Part shown: piece after piece, positions 1 to 7,400 of the stretch | Layout: every line of letters begins with the position of its first letter | How positions within the stretch are numbered: position 1 is the first letter of the stretch | DNA from: Bog-473 sp963704355 | Lineage (GTDB): Bacteria > Actinomycetota > Acidimicrobiia > Acidimicrobiales > RAAP-2 | DNA length: 64,000 nt | Direction: 5' to 3' | Assembly: GCA_963704355.1 (NCBI GenBank) | Contig: OY969891.1 | Span: 2,108,001 to 2,172,000, forward strand | The notes under the pieces: model-generated | Databases searched by the model: none | What the model saw: the letters and a program-made list of their open reading frames with translations, nothing else | What the model was told of the DNA's origin: nothing | Program-made: the position numbers and the translations under genes

Positions 1-40
1 CGAGGTCGACGAGGTCGACGAGGTCGACGAGGTCGACGAG
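1..40 (+). repeat. GAGGTCGAC 9-bp tandem repeat
   Basis: Four tandem copies of GAGGTCGAC run from the left edge into the khpA frame and read Glu-Val-Asp in that frame. No stop separates the tract from khpA. It may be the acidic tail of the gene to the left, which in actinobacteria is commonly rpsP, or an N-terminal extension of KhpA; the edge hides which. Confidence 0.8.
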
Positions 41-316
41 GTGGGCGAGGGCAACGAGCGCCACGAGGTGGACGGGGGGACGCCGCTGGCGGTCCTCGAG
101 TATCTGGCGCGGGCGCTGTCCAACGAGCCCGACTCCGTCGTGATCGAGACCGAGGAGCGCCGCAGCGGCGTGCGGCTCAACCTGCACGTGTCCCCCGAGG
201 ACATGGGCCGGGTGATCGGCCGGCGGGGACGCACCGCGCAGGCCATCCGCACCCTGGTCAACGTGGCGGGCGCCAAGGACGGCGTCCAGGCCTCGGTGGA
301 CATCGTCGACGTCTAA
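41..316 (+). CDS. khpA: KH-domain RNA-binding protein KhpA
   Basis: KhpA is a small single-KH-domain RNA-binding protein, in other bacteria a partner of KhpB/Jag, acting on RNA in the cytoplasm. The 91-residue product has the KH core with the RNA-binding loop 'VIGRRGRTAQAIR' around residues 58-70, and a short hydrophobic N-terminal helix 'LAVLEYLARAL' that matches the family start. GTG at 41 is used here; GTG at 68 would give a length closer to the family's usual 75-80 residues. The frame stays open to the left edge, so a longer product cannot be excluded. It lies directly upstream of rimM-trmD-rplS, the usual actinobacterial order. Confidence 0.85.
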   Translation: MGEGNERHEVDGGTPLAVLEYLARALSNEPDSVVIETEERRSGVRLNLHVSPEDMGRVIGRRGRTAQAIRTLVNVAGAKDGVQASVDIVDV

Positions 317-347
317 GCCGTCCGAGCCTACGGGCCCGGCTTCGGAC

Positions 348-818
348 CTCCTCAAAGTCGGCCAGATCGCCAAGGCCCACGGCCTGGGCGGCGAGGTCGT
401 CGTCGATCTGTGGACGGACCAGACCGAGCGCCTGGAGCCCGGAACCTCGCTGATGTCACCGCGCGGCGTGCTGCGTGTGGTGTCCTCCCGGCCCATGGGC
501 GGGCGCGGGACTCGCTATCTCGTCCAGTTCGAGTCGGTGGTGGACCGCGCCGGGGCGGACTCCCTGCGAGGGGTGGAGCTCTCGGCCGAGCCCCTGGAGG
601 TGCCCGGCACGCTGTGGGTGCACGAGTTGGTCGGCGCCGTGGTGCGCGACGTCGCGGGCACCGAGCTGGGGCGGGTCGCCGCGGTGGAGGCCAACCCGGC
701 CAGCGACCTCCTGGTGCTCGAGGCGGGCGGGTTGATCCCGGTCCGCTTCGTCACCGCGCACGACCCGGCGGCGCACACCGTCGACGTCGACATCCCCGAC
801 GGCCTGTTGGACGTGTGA
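348..818 (+). CDS. rimM: 16S rRNA processing protein RimM, start codon unclear
   Basis: RimM binds ribosomal protein S19 and assists 30S maturation. The reading frame gives the N-terminal 'VGQIAKAHGLGGEV' signature from position 357 and a C-terminal PRC-barrel half (about positions 610-815), ending in 'DIPDGLLDV'. Length and order upstream of trmD fit the family. The frame is open from 216, but no ATG, GTG or TTG occurs in it before the ATG at 453, which would delete the N-terminal beta-barrel. The coordinate given is only where homology is expected to begin. Either a non-canonical start is used or the region carries an indel. Confidence 0.8.
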   Translation, partial: LLKVGQIAKAHGLGGEVVVDLWTDQTERLEPGTSLMSPRGVLRVVSSRPMGGRGTRYLVQFESVVDRAGADSLRGVELSAEPLEVPGTLWVHELVGAVVRDVAGTELGRVAAVEANPASDLLVLEAGGLIPVRFVTAHDPAAHTVDVDIPDGLLDV

Positions 819-825
819 GGGCCTG

Positions 826-1623
826 ATGAGGATCGACGTCTTCACGATCTTCCCCGAGGTGGTGACGGGGTACTGCGGCGCCTCCATCCTCGGGCGCGCG
901 GTGGAGGCAGGCGTGCTCGAGGTGCGGGTGCACGACCTGCGCGAGGGCGCGGACGACCCGCGCCGCTCGGTCGACGACAGCCCCTTCGGCGGCGGCGCCG
1001 GGATGGTGCTCATGCCCGAGCCGCTCTTCCGCTGCGTCGAGGCCGTGCCCGACCTGCCCCGGCCCCTCTACCTGTTGGCCCCGGGCGGGCGGCGCTTCGA
1101 CCAGTCGGTGGCCGCCGAGCTGGCGGCCCTGGACGGGAGCGAGAGCCCCTCGGGCGGCTTCTCGCTGCTCTGCGGGCGTTACGAGGGGGTGGACCAGCGG
1201 GTGGCCGACCACCTGGTGGACGGCGAGCTCTCGGTGGGCGACTACGTCCTGGCGGGAGGGGAGCTGGGCGCCCTGGTCGTCATCGAGTCGGTGGCCCGGC
1301 TGCTGCCCGGCGTCCTCGGCAACGAGGACTCGGCCGCCGAGGAGAGCTTCAGCGAGGGGCTGCTCGAGTACCCCCAGTACACGCGGCCGGCCGAGTTCCG
1401 GGGCTGGGCGGTGCCCGCCGTGCTGCGGTCCGGCGACCACGGGGCGGTGGCCTCCTGGCGGCGGACCCAGGCCCTCCTGCGGACGGCGGCGCGGCGCCCA
1501 GACCTGCTCGAGCGCCTGGTCACGGCGTCCGCGTTGCGCGACGACGACGTGCGGGCCCTGGCCGAGCACGGCTACGATGTTTCGTCCGGCCCAGAGCGGA
1601 TCGCCCCCACCGAGCCGGCGTGA
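826..1623 (+). CDS. trmD: tRNA (guanine-N1)-methyltransferase TrmD
   Basis: TrmD methylates G37 of tRNAs with S-adenosylmethionine, which prevents +1 frameshifting. The 265-residue product is full length. The trefoil-knot SAM site is visible as 'GRYEGVD' (117-123) and 'SVGDYVLAGGE' (136-146), with the following 'LLEYPQYTRP' (179-188) that carries substrate-binding residues. ATG at 826 begins 8 bases after the rimM stop, so the two are very likely co-transcribed and coupled. The C-terminal helical domain extends to about residue 245, followed by a short tail. Nothing unusual is seen. Confidence 0.97.
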   Translation: MRIDVFTIFPEVVTGYCGASILGRAVEAGVLEVRVHDLREGADDPRRSVDDSPFGGGAGMVLMPEPLFRCVEAVPDLPRPLYLLAPGGRRFDQSVAAELAALDGSESPSGGFSLLCGRYEGVDQRVADHLVDGELSVGDYVLAGGELGALVVIESVARLLPGVLGNEDSAAEESFSEGLLEYPQYTRPAEFRGWAVPAVLRSGDHGAVASWRRTQALLRTAARRPDLLERLVTASALRDDDVRALAEHGYDVSSGPERIAPTEPA

Positions 1624-1639
1624 CCGAAGGATTTCTTTC

Positions 1640-2191
1640 ATGCACCCCACCGAAACGATCGATCGCGACAGCCTGCGCGACGACATCCCCGACTTCCGGC
1701 CCGGCGACACCGTGAAGGTGCACGTCCGGGTGGTCGAGGGCAACCGGGAGCGGGTCCAGGTGTTCCAAGGTGCCGTCATGCGGCGCCAGGGCGGCGGGGT
1801 CTCAGAGACCTTCACGGTGCGCAAGGTGAGCTTCGGCGTGGGCGTGGAGCGCACGTTCCCCGTGCACTCGCCGACGATCGCGAAGATCGAGGTGGCGACG
1901 CTGGGCGACGTGCGGCGCGCCAAGCTCTACTACCTGCGGGACCGCCACGGGAAGGCGGCCAAGATCAAGGAGCTGCGGGTCGCCCGGGGCACCAAGGCGG
2001 CGGCGGTCGAGGCCGAGGAGGTCGAGGCCGAGGATCTGGTCGAGGATCTGGCCGAGGTGGATGACATCGACGTCGAGGTTGACGACAACGACGACGACAC
2101 TGTCGACGAGACGGTCGAGGGGATCGACGAGACCGAGGTGGCCGACGAGGCCGCCGACGGCGAGGCTGCCGAGGAGGCCGCAGACGAGTAG
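1640..2191 (+). CDS. rplS: 50S ribosomal protein L19 with long acidic tail
   Basis: L19 sits at the 30S-50S interface. The first ~115 residues are a normal L19, including 'FRPGDTVKVHVRVVEG' and 'KLYYLRDRHGKAAKIKE'. Residues from about 118 to 183 form a highly acidic extension of Glu/Asp/Val/Ala, much longer than the usual family end. ATG at 1640 follows trmD by 16 bases. The gene lies in the trmD operon, but lepB and rnhB, often found downstream in actinobacteria, are absent and a DUF2469 gene follows. Similar acidic tails occur on ribosomal proteins of some actinobacteria; a function is not known to me. Confidence 0.97.
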   Translation: MHPTETIDRDSLRDDIPDFRPGDTVKVHVRVVEGNRERVQVFQGAVMRRQGGGVSETFTVRKVSFGVGVERTFPVHSPTIAKIEVATLGDVRRAKLYYLRDRHGKAAKIKELRVARGTKAAAVEAEEVEAEDLVEDLAEVDDIDVEVDDNDDDTVDETVEGIDETEVADEAADGEAAEEAADE

Positions 2192-2206
2192 TAGGGCCGG
2201 CGCCGC

Positions 2207-2500
2207 ATGAGCGAGGAAGACCTCGAGCGTTACGAGTCCGAGATCGAACTCGGGCTCGTCCACGAGTATCGAGCCGTCCTCCCCGTCTTCGCCTACGTGA
2301 TCGAGACCGAGCGGCGCTTCTACCTGGCGAACGAGGTGTCGTTGAACGTGCGGTCCGACACGACGCCGGCATGCATCGAGCTCGAGCTGCGCGACGCGTG
2401 GGTGTGGGACATGTACCGTCCCGCCCGCTTCGTACCCGAGGTGAAGGTGGTCACGTTCAAGGACGTGAACATCGAGCGGCTGCCGGAACAGGAGCTGTAG
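2207..2500 (+). CDS. DUF2469 family protein
   Basis: A 97-residue protein recognisable as the actinobacterial DUF2469 family, found near rnhB and yraN in many genomes; its function is unknown. Visible features are an acidic N-terminus 'MSEEDLERYESEIEL', the central segment 'ETERRFYLANEVSL' and the conserved C-terminal stretch around 'DAWVWDMYRP' and 'VTFKDVNIE'. ATG at 2207 follows rplS by 15 bases, so it probably belongs to the same transcript. No membrane segment or signal peptide is visible. Confidence 0.88.
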   Translation: MSEEDLERYESEIELGLVHEYRAVLPVFAYVIETERRFYLANEVSLNVRSDTTPACIELELRDAWVWDMYRPARFVPEVKVVTFKDVNIERLPEQEL

Positions 2501-2551
2501 CTCTCGCGCGGTTGGACTCCGCGGGCGTCTCTTACGTCGATCGAAGAGGAA

Positions 2552-2669
2552 GGCGGGGTCAAGGGCGGCCGACGGCCGACGGCCGACGGCCGACGGAGTG
2601 CACCCTTGACGCCGCCGCGGCTGGGTGCCGCCAGTCATCATTGGCGAGGCCCCGGCCCCTGCCGGGGCC
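2552..2669 (-). repeat. Structured interspersed repeat, copy A
   Basis: Read on the minus strand this is a GC hairpin GGCCCCGG..CCGGGGCC (2648-2669), a linker, then GGCGGCGTCAAGGG and CCCTTGACCCCGCC arms enclosing a variable loop. Here the loop is a tandem GACGGCC(G) run. The same architecture recurs at 45531-45633 and 57066-57171, the last inside an ISL3 element. It lies between the DUF2469 gene and yraN. Confidence 0.65.
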
Positions 2670-2737
2670 TACATGCCTCGTCTTGGTGGTCAACGGGCTG
2701 GGATGGCCCCGACGGCGAGAGTCCCGGTGGTCCCTCC

Positions 2738-2770
2738 AGAAACTGTAAACGGAGTTGATTACGGTTTTAG
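2738..2770. repeat. AACTGTAAAC palindromic box, site 1
   Basis: The sequence AGAAACTGTAAAC, a 7-8 base spacer, then TTACGGTTTT forms an imperfect inverted repeat. A nearly identical box is at 61083-61115, and related AACTGCCAAC forms are at 45681 and 57216. It is followed by TCACCGGGGTCCGTG, also shared with the site at 45700. It lies in the intergenic stretch before yraN; role unknown. Confidence 0.55.
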
Positions 2771-2895
2771 GGCGGCGATCACCGGGGTCCGTGGAACGTG
2801 CCGGGCCGCCTTTCGTGAAACACCCGTCCCGTGAGCCCACCCGGAGCAGTCACGGGTTTGTGAATCGGGCCCTGGCGAACCGACCGTTCCTCGGC

Positions 2896-3255
2896 GTGAG
2901 CAATCGCAGGATCGCGCTGGGACATCGAGGCGAGGATTGGGCCGCCGACTGGTACGTAGAGAACGGGTATCGGGTCCTCGCTCGCAACTGGCGCAACGCC
3001 GAAGGCGAGATCGACATCGTTTGCGGCACCGTCGACGCGACCGGGTGCACCGTGCTCGTGATCTGCGAGGTCAAGGCGCGCACGTCCAACTCGCACGGCA
3101 ACCCCCTCGAGGCGGTGACGAGGGTCAAGCAGCAGCGACTGCGCCGTCTGGCCACTGCGTACCTGCGGAGCCAGAGTCGCCACTACGACCACGTCCGCTT
3201 CGACGTGGTTGCGGTGACGGGACGGGCCCTTGACGTCGTGGAAAGTGCGTTCTGA
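2896..3255 (+). CDS. YraN / UPF0102 family endonuclease-like protein
   Basis: A 119-residue member of the YraN family, small proteins with a restriction-endonuclease-like fold whose role is unsettled. The signature residues are present: 'GHRGEDWAADWYVENGYRVL', 'NWRNAEGEIDIV' and 'VICEVKART', giving the E-D-ExK arrangement of the fold. GTG at 2896 ('VSNRRIALGHRGED') matches the usual family start; the frame is open further upstream (from GTG 2860 or ATG 2755), but those residues are not conserved. In actinobacteria yraN commonly precedes comM and dprA. Here comM begins 30 kb to the right. Confidence 0.88.
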   Translation: MSNRRIALGHRGEDWAADWYVENGYRVLARNWRNAEGEIDIVCGTVDATGCTVLVICEVKARTSNSHGNPLEAVTRVKQQRLRRLATAYLRSQSRHYDHVRFDVVAVTGRALDVVESAF

Positions 3256-3280
3256 AAGGTCCCGGCGTAGGGTCGCGGCC

Positions 3281-4063
3281 ATGGAGACCCTCATTGTCGA
3301 GCGTATGGACGGCGTCGTCACCGTCACGATGAACCGCCCCGAGCGCAAGAACGCCGCCAACGGCAAGATGCTGACCGAGCTGCGCCAGACCTTCGAAGAA
3401 GTCGAGGACAGCCCCGGCGACCGGGTCATGGTCCTCACCGGCGCCGGTGGCGCCTTCTGCTCGGGCGCGGACCTGTCCGATCCCAACGGGCCGGCGACCG
3501 ATCCGACCCGTTCCGGCTTGGCTCGCATGCGCCGCCTCGGCGACGTCGCCTTTGCCCTGCACCACGTCACCAAGCCCACCATCGCCAAGGTCGACGGGGT
3601 GGCCGTCGGAGCGGGCCTCTCCCTCGCGCTCGGGTGCGACCTTGTGGTGTGCAGCGACCGGGCCCGGCTCTCCATGATCTTCTCCAAGCGGAGCCTCGCC
3701 CTCGACGGCGGCGCCTCCTGGTTGCTGCCCCGGCTCATCGGCATGGCCAAGGCCAAGGAGGTCGCGCTGTTCGGCGACATGTGGAGCGGCGAGGAGGCGG
3801 CCGCCATCGGGCTGGTGAATCGCGTCCTCCCCGCCGACGAGCTCGATGCGTTCGTCCATGGGTGGGCGACCAAGCTCGCAGCGGGTCCGCCCCTGGCCCT
3901 GTCGATGACCAAGACGTTGTTGCACGCGTCGTCGATGGCGTCCATGGAGCAGGCCCTGGAGGATGAGGCCCGATGCCAGGCCCTCAATTTCTCGACCAAG
4001 GACACCGCCGAGGCCATGGCTGCCTTCGCCGAGAAGCGGGAGCCCATTTTCATCGGGCGGTAA
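3281..4063 (+). CDS. Enoyl-CoA hydratase/isomerase family protein
   Basis: A crotonase-fold protein of 260 residues, probably acting on a fatty or branched acyl-CoA. The oxyanion-hole motif 'GAGGAFCSGADLSD' is at about 58-71 and the second loop 'DGVAVGAGLSLALGCDLV' at about 106-123. The residues usually bearing the catalytic glutamates are not both obvious, so hydratase and isomerase activities cannot be told apart. ATG at 3281 lies 25 bases after yraN; an in-frame ATG at 3230 overlaps yraN and gives unconserved residues. No pathway partners are adjacent. Confidence 0.88.
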   Translation: METLIVERMDGVVTVTMNRPERKNAANGKMLTELRQTFEEVEDSPGDRVMVLTGAGGAFCSGADLSDPNGPATDPTRSGLARMRRLGDVAFALHHVTKPTIAKVDGVAVGAGLSLALGCDLVVCSDRARLSMIFSKRSLALDGGASWLLPRLIGMAKAKEVALFGDMWSGEEAAAIGLVNRVLPADELDAFVHGWATKLAAGPPLALSMTKTLLHASSMASMEQALEDEARCQALNFSTKDTAEAMAAFAEKREPIFIGR

Positions 4064-4076
4064 TAGGCTGGAGAGC

Positions 4077-4286
4077 GTGCGCAACGGCGTTCAGGGGATG
4101 ATCGGAGACACGGCCCTGGTGACCAAAGCCCTTGAGGGCGCGCACAACCCCGGACGGATCCGGGCTCGGGGTGAGGAGTGGCTGGCCATCCCACTCGACC
4201 CCGACGCCAGTATCCCTGTCGGGACAAACGTCGTCGTCGCCGATGTCGAGCGAGGCCTGCTCGTCGTCTACGCCAGCGACTCTTAA
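4077..4286 (+). CDS. NfeD-like OB-fold domain protein
   Basis: A protein of about 70 residues matching the C-terminal OB-fold of NfeD proteins: 'GDTALVTKAL', 'GRIRARGEEWLAIP', 'IPVGTNVVVADVERGLLVVYA'. It lacks the protease and membrane parts of long NfeD proteins. NfeD domains pair genetically with SPFH/stomatin genes, and an SPFH gene follows after 15 bases. GTG at 4077 has GGAG just upstream; ATG at 4098 is an alternative start. The partnership suggests a membrane-microdomain accessory role, inferred from the pairing. Confidence 0.8.
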   Translation: MRNGVQGMIGDTALVTKALEGAHNPGRIRARGEEWLAIPLDPDASIPVGTNVVVADVERGLLVVYASDS

Positions 4287-4301
4287 GAAAGAGGTACCCC
4301 C

Positions 4302-5345
4302 ATGTTCGCATCGGCCGGAGAAGTAGTAGGGATCGTCATCGTGGTCGCCCTGGCCGCGGTGGGGATCGTCACCCTGTTCGCGTCGCGGTTCATCAAGATC
4401 GTCCAGCAGGGGAGCGTCGGCGTCGTCAAGCGCCTGGGCGAGTTCAAGTCGGTCGACCAACCGGGCCTGCACATCCTGGCGCCCTTCGTCGACCGGATGG
4501 AGAAGGTCGATGTCCGTGAGTTCCCCATGACCGGTGACCAGCAGGCCGTGATCACGAAGGACAACGTGTCGCTGCAGGTGAGCGCGACGATCTTCTGCCA
4601 GGTGATCGACGTCAGGTCGGCCCTGTTCGAGATCAACGACTTCCAGCTGGCCGTTGACCAGCTGTCGCGCACGGCGCTGCGAGCGGTGTTCGGCGAGCTG
4701 TCCCTCGACCAGGCCCTGAGCGAGCGTGAGACGATCAACAGTCGCATGCAAGACCACATGGCCGACGCCACGGCCAAGTGGGGGGTACGGCTCAACCGGA
4801 TCGAGATCCTCGACATCACTCCGCCCTTGAACGTCGTGCAGGCGATGTCGGAGCAGAAGGAGGCTGAGCAGCACAAGCGGGCCGCCATTTTGAAGTCCGA
4901 GGGGGAGCAGCAGGCGGCCATCAACAGCGCCGGCGGCCGCAAGCAGGCGGCCGTACTCGAGGCCGAGGGCGCCAAGCAGTCCGCCATCTTGCGGGCCGAG
5001 GCCCAGATGAAGGTGCTTGAGCTGCAGGCGGAAGGAGAGAAGAAGGCGCTGGTTCTGCGCGGCGAGGGCGAGGCATCTCGCCTCACCTCCATCGACACCG
5101 TCGCCATCAACCCGCACACGCTCGCTGTGCTCCAGCTGCGGGCGCTGCAGGACATCGCGGCGTCGGACAACGCCAAGGTCGTCGTACCCTACGAGGCGAC
5201 CAGCCTGATGGGTGCGGCCGAAGTGTTGCTCTCGACCCTGCGCAACGAAAACCTGGCCGACGCGAGCACGAACGGCTCAACACCGCCGCCGCCCCCCGTC
5301 GCGACGCCGGCGCGCCCGCCAAGGGAGTTGCCGCCCGAGAGCTGA
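4302..5345 (+). CDS. SPFH/Band 7 (stomatin-like) membrane protein
   Basis: Stomatin-like protein of 347 residues. Residues about 8-28 form a single N-terminal membrane segment, followed by the SPFH domain ('QQGSVGVVKRLGEFK', 'PGLHILAPFVDRM', 'DNVSLQVSATIFCQV'), a long Ala/Glu/Lys-rich coiled coil (about 180-250) and a proline-rich C-terminus. Such proteins assemble into membrane rings and scaffold proteases or microdomains. AAAGAGG precedes ATG at 4302. The upstream NfeD-like gene is its usual partner. The low-complexity Pro tail (about 325-347) is not part of the family core. Confidence 0.93.
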   Translation: MFASAGEVVGIVIVVALAAVGIVTLFASRFIKIVQQGSVGVVKRLGEFKSVDQPGLHILAPFVDRMEKVDVREFPMTGDQQAVITKDNVSLQVSATIFCQVIDVRSALFEINDFQLAVDQLSRTALRAVFGELSLDQALSERETINSRMQDHMADATAKWGVRLNRIEILDITPPLNVVQAMSEQKEAEQHKRAAILKSEGEQQAAINSAGGRKQAAVLEAEGAKQSAILRAEAQMKVLELQAEGEKKALVLRGEGEASRLTSIDTVAINPHTLAVLQLRALQDIAASDNAKVVVPYEATSLMGAAEVLLSTLRNENLADASTNGSTPPPPPVATPARPPRELPPES

Positions 5346-5423
5346 TGCCGTCGTGACGGTCCAGAGGCGGTCGGATCGACTAAAGCCGTTCACGAAAGCT
5401 GGTCGGTGAACACCCCGTTGGGG

Positions 5424-5660
5424 TCAGTCCTCTGGGAGGGCTGCGAAGTCGCGCTTCGTCTTCCGGTACCACCCCATCCCTGAAATGGGGTGCTTCCAAC
5501 GACCTTTCATGTCCTTCAAGGCACTCTGGTGCGTCTCGTCACCACCATCGACCATTTCGTTGAGATGGCGATCCTGTGCCTTGATGACGTCGTCAGCGGT
5601 GGATCCCTGATGCGGGGCCTCGCACGGTCCACCCATTTGCCTGCAGGTCATGGTCTTCAT
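5424..5660 (-). CDS. DUF1059-like small protein
   Basis: A 78-residue protein beginning 'MKTMTCRQMGGPCEAPHQGS' with 'DDVIKAQDRHL' and a C-terminal 'GMGWYRKTKRDFAALPED'. It resembles the small DUF1059 proteins, which keep the N-terminal Cys pair (here C6 and C13) and a His in the following helix; the C-terminal tail is an extension. Function unknown. AAAGGAA lies upstream of the ATG at 5660. It is isolated and transcribed away from the secreted-protein gene at 6006. Confidence 0.8.
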   Translation of the reverse strand: MKTMTCRQMGGPCEAPHQGSTADDVIKAQDRHLNEMVDGGDETHQSALKDMKGRWKHPISGMGWYRKTKRDFAALPED

Positions 5661-6005
5661 GATGCTTGGTTCCTTTCACATTACGAACTTGCCTCAACGT
5701 GGACGGGCTGCGGGACGAGGATTCTGGGCCTCACCCCCTCCGCCCGCTGCGCATCTCGTCGCTGCGATCGCCGGATTACACCAGGCCATCCGTACCCGGA
5801 CGCGGACGACCTTGCCCACGGTCATTTCACGATTCTAGAAACGAGCCCCCTCGCCGGCTTCTCCAAACGTGCTGGTTTGGCCGAGTGGGGCGCGTGCCAC
5901 CAGCAACTTCCTGCACGTCGAGGCGGGGCGCGGGGCGCGGGGTGCACCTGACGAGGGGGGACTAGCATCGCCGGTTGACGTCAAAGACCTCCTAAAGGAG
6001 CCCAG
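5661..6005. other. Divergent intergenic region
   Basis: No convincing gene. It holds the 5' regions of the DUF1059-like gene (leftward) and the secreted repeat protein (rightward). AAAGGAG at 5994-6000 is the likely ribosome binding site for the gene at 6006. No clear promoter was identified. Confidence 0.5.
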
Positions 6006-7088
6006 ATGAGATTGGCGAATACTCAGGGGCTGTCACGGCTGGGCGCACGAAGCTTCCTGACCGGCGCCGCCGCAGCTCTCGGGGTCGGATGTTCCTTGTT
6101 CGGGTTCAGCAGCCTGCCGGCGGCAGCAGCAGGGCCGACGGCGACCGTCGCAGGCACCACGATGAGCACCAATGCCATCGCCTGTCCCTCCGCGACGGTC
6201 TGCCTGGCCGGCGCTTCGGACGATGCGGCGGACCAGGCGGCCATCGTGAAGATCAACGGGACGACCGGTGCCGCATCCATCAGTGGCACGGACAACGCCG
6301 CCGAGTCCCCCGTCAGTGGCATCGCGTGCCCAACCGCGACCAAGTGCGTCGCGGTGGCGGGTGTCGGTGACTCCGCCCCGGTCAACGGGACCACCGGGAC
6401 GATGGGGACAAACATCTACGACAGTGCGCATCCGGTGATCTACTACTCCGCAGCCTGCCCCACCGCGAGTTCGTGCCTCGCCGGGGGCACGTCGGTAACC
6501 GGCGATCCGACCTTCTACACCACGCTGACGCCCATGACGGTCGGCGGTGCACCCGGTACCACCACTTTCGGGGCAGCGAATTCCGGTGAGGTCGACGGAC
6601 TGGCGTGCGTCAGCACCACCAGGTGCTACGGCGCGGTAGCGGTTGGGGACGGGACGGGTGAAGTGATGGTCATCGACAACGGGGTGGTCTCGAAGACGTT
6701 TCCGACCACGTTCGACGGTCAGGCCATCACCTGCGACGGGGCGGCCTCGTGCCTCATGGTCGGTTACGTGGGCCAGAAGATTTACTCGGCACCGCTGAAC
6801 CCCACGACCGGCAAGCCGGGGGGGAAGAGCGTGATCAAGGACATGAACTCCGTTTCGGGGGCGACGTGTGCCACTGCCACGACCTGCTTCGCGGTCGGCT
6901 ATCGGCGCAGCAGCACGAATGCGCTGACCGCCCGAGTCAGCGACATCGCCAGCGGTGTGCCGGCCCCGGCCACGGTGTTGCCCGGCCAGAGCCTGGCTGC
7001 GATCGCCTGCCCGACGACCACCACCTGCTGGGCCACCGGCGAGAACACGAAGGGCGTGGGCATCGTCGACTCGGTGCCCGTGCCGTAG
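6006..7088 (+). CDS. Secreted 'CP..C.A.G' repeat protein (copy 1)
   Basis: A 360-residue protein with an N-terminal secretion signal: a basic region, the hydrophobic stretch 'FLTGAAAALGVGCSLFGF' and an 'AAAAG' cleavage region near 41-44. The rest contains about seven repeats with the pattern 'I.CP(T/S)...C.A.G' (for example 'IACPSATVCLAGAS', 'IACPTATKCVAVAG', 'IACPTTTTCWATGE'), each with a Cys pair likely to form a disulfide. Repeat length of about 45 residues suggests a beta-propeller. Related proteins are at 26217 and 30241. AAAGGAG precedes ATG 6006. Function unknown; an extracellular or cell-surface role is inferred. Confidence 0.8.
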   Translation: MRLANTQGLSRLGARSFLTGAAAALGVGCSLFGFSSLPAAAAGPTATVAGTTMSTNAIACPSATVCLAGASDDAADQAAIVKINGTTGAASISGTDNAAESPVSGIACPTATKCVAVAGVGDSAPVNGTTGTMGTNIYDSAHPVIYYSAACPTASSCLAGGTSVTGDPTFYTTLTPMTVGGAPGTTTFGAANSGEVDGLACVSTTRCYGAVAVGDGTGEVMVIDNGVVSKTFPTTFDGQAITCDGAASCLMVGYVGQKIYSAPLNPTTGKPGGKSVIKDMNSVSGATCATATTCFAVGYRRSSTNALTARVSDIASGVPAPATVLPGQSLAAIACPTTTTCWATGENTKGVGIVDSVPVP

Positions 7089-7121
7089 GTCGAAGAGACG
7101 TGGGACTGAGGATGTGCGTCG

Positions 7122-7364
7122 GTGAGTGAGGCCGTTGAAGCGCTGATCCTCGATTTGCTCGAGTGGCTCGAACCCGCCCCGCGGCCCTACGCCGACGTGA
7201 TGGCGGCCTGGCGGACGTCATGCCCGCAGCTGGCCGTGTGGGAGGAAGCCAACGCCCGCGGGTTCATCGCCCGGCAACGCGCCACCGAGCGGAGCGAGGT
7301 CGTTACGGTGTCAGCCTCGGGGCGTGCGCATCTGCGGCAGCATCGCTCGGTGCCGGTTCGCTGA
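7122..7364 (+). CDS. Conserved hypothetical small protein
   Basis: An 80-residue protein from GTG 7122. It reads like a compact helical protein, 'ALILDLLEWLEPAPRPYADVMAAW', 'WEEANARGFIARQ', with a C-terminal 'VTVSASGRAHLRQHR', which resembles a winged-helix end. I believe similar small proteins occur across bacteria, but I cannot name a family. It starts 33 bases after the secreted-protein gene. Immediately downstream is a comM fragment. Confidence 0.6.
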   Translation: MSEAVEALILDLLEWLEPAPRPYADVMAAWRTSCPQLAVWEEANARGFIARQRATERSEVVTVSASGRAHLRQHRSVPVR

Positions 7365-7400
7365 GCACGGCAGGCGCGGACGCGCCAAGGGCCTGACGTC

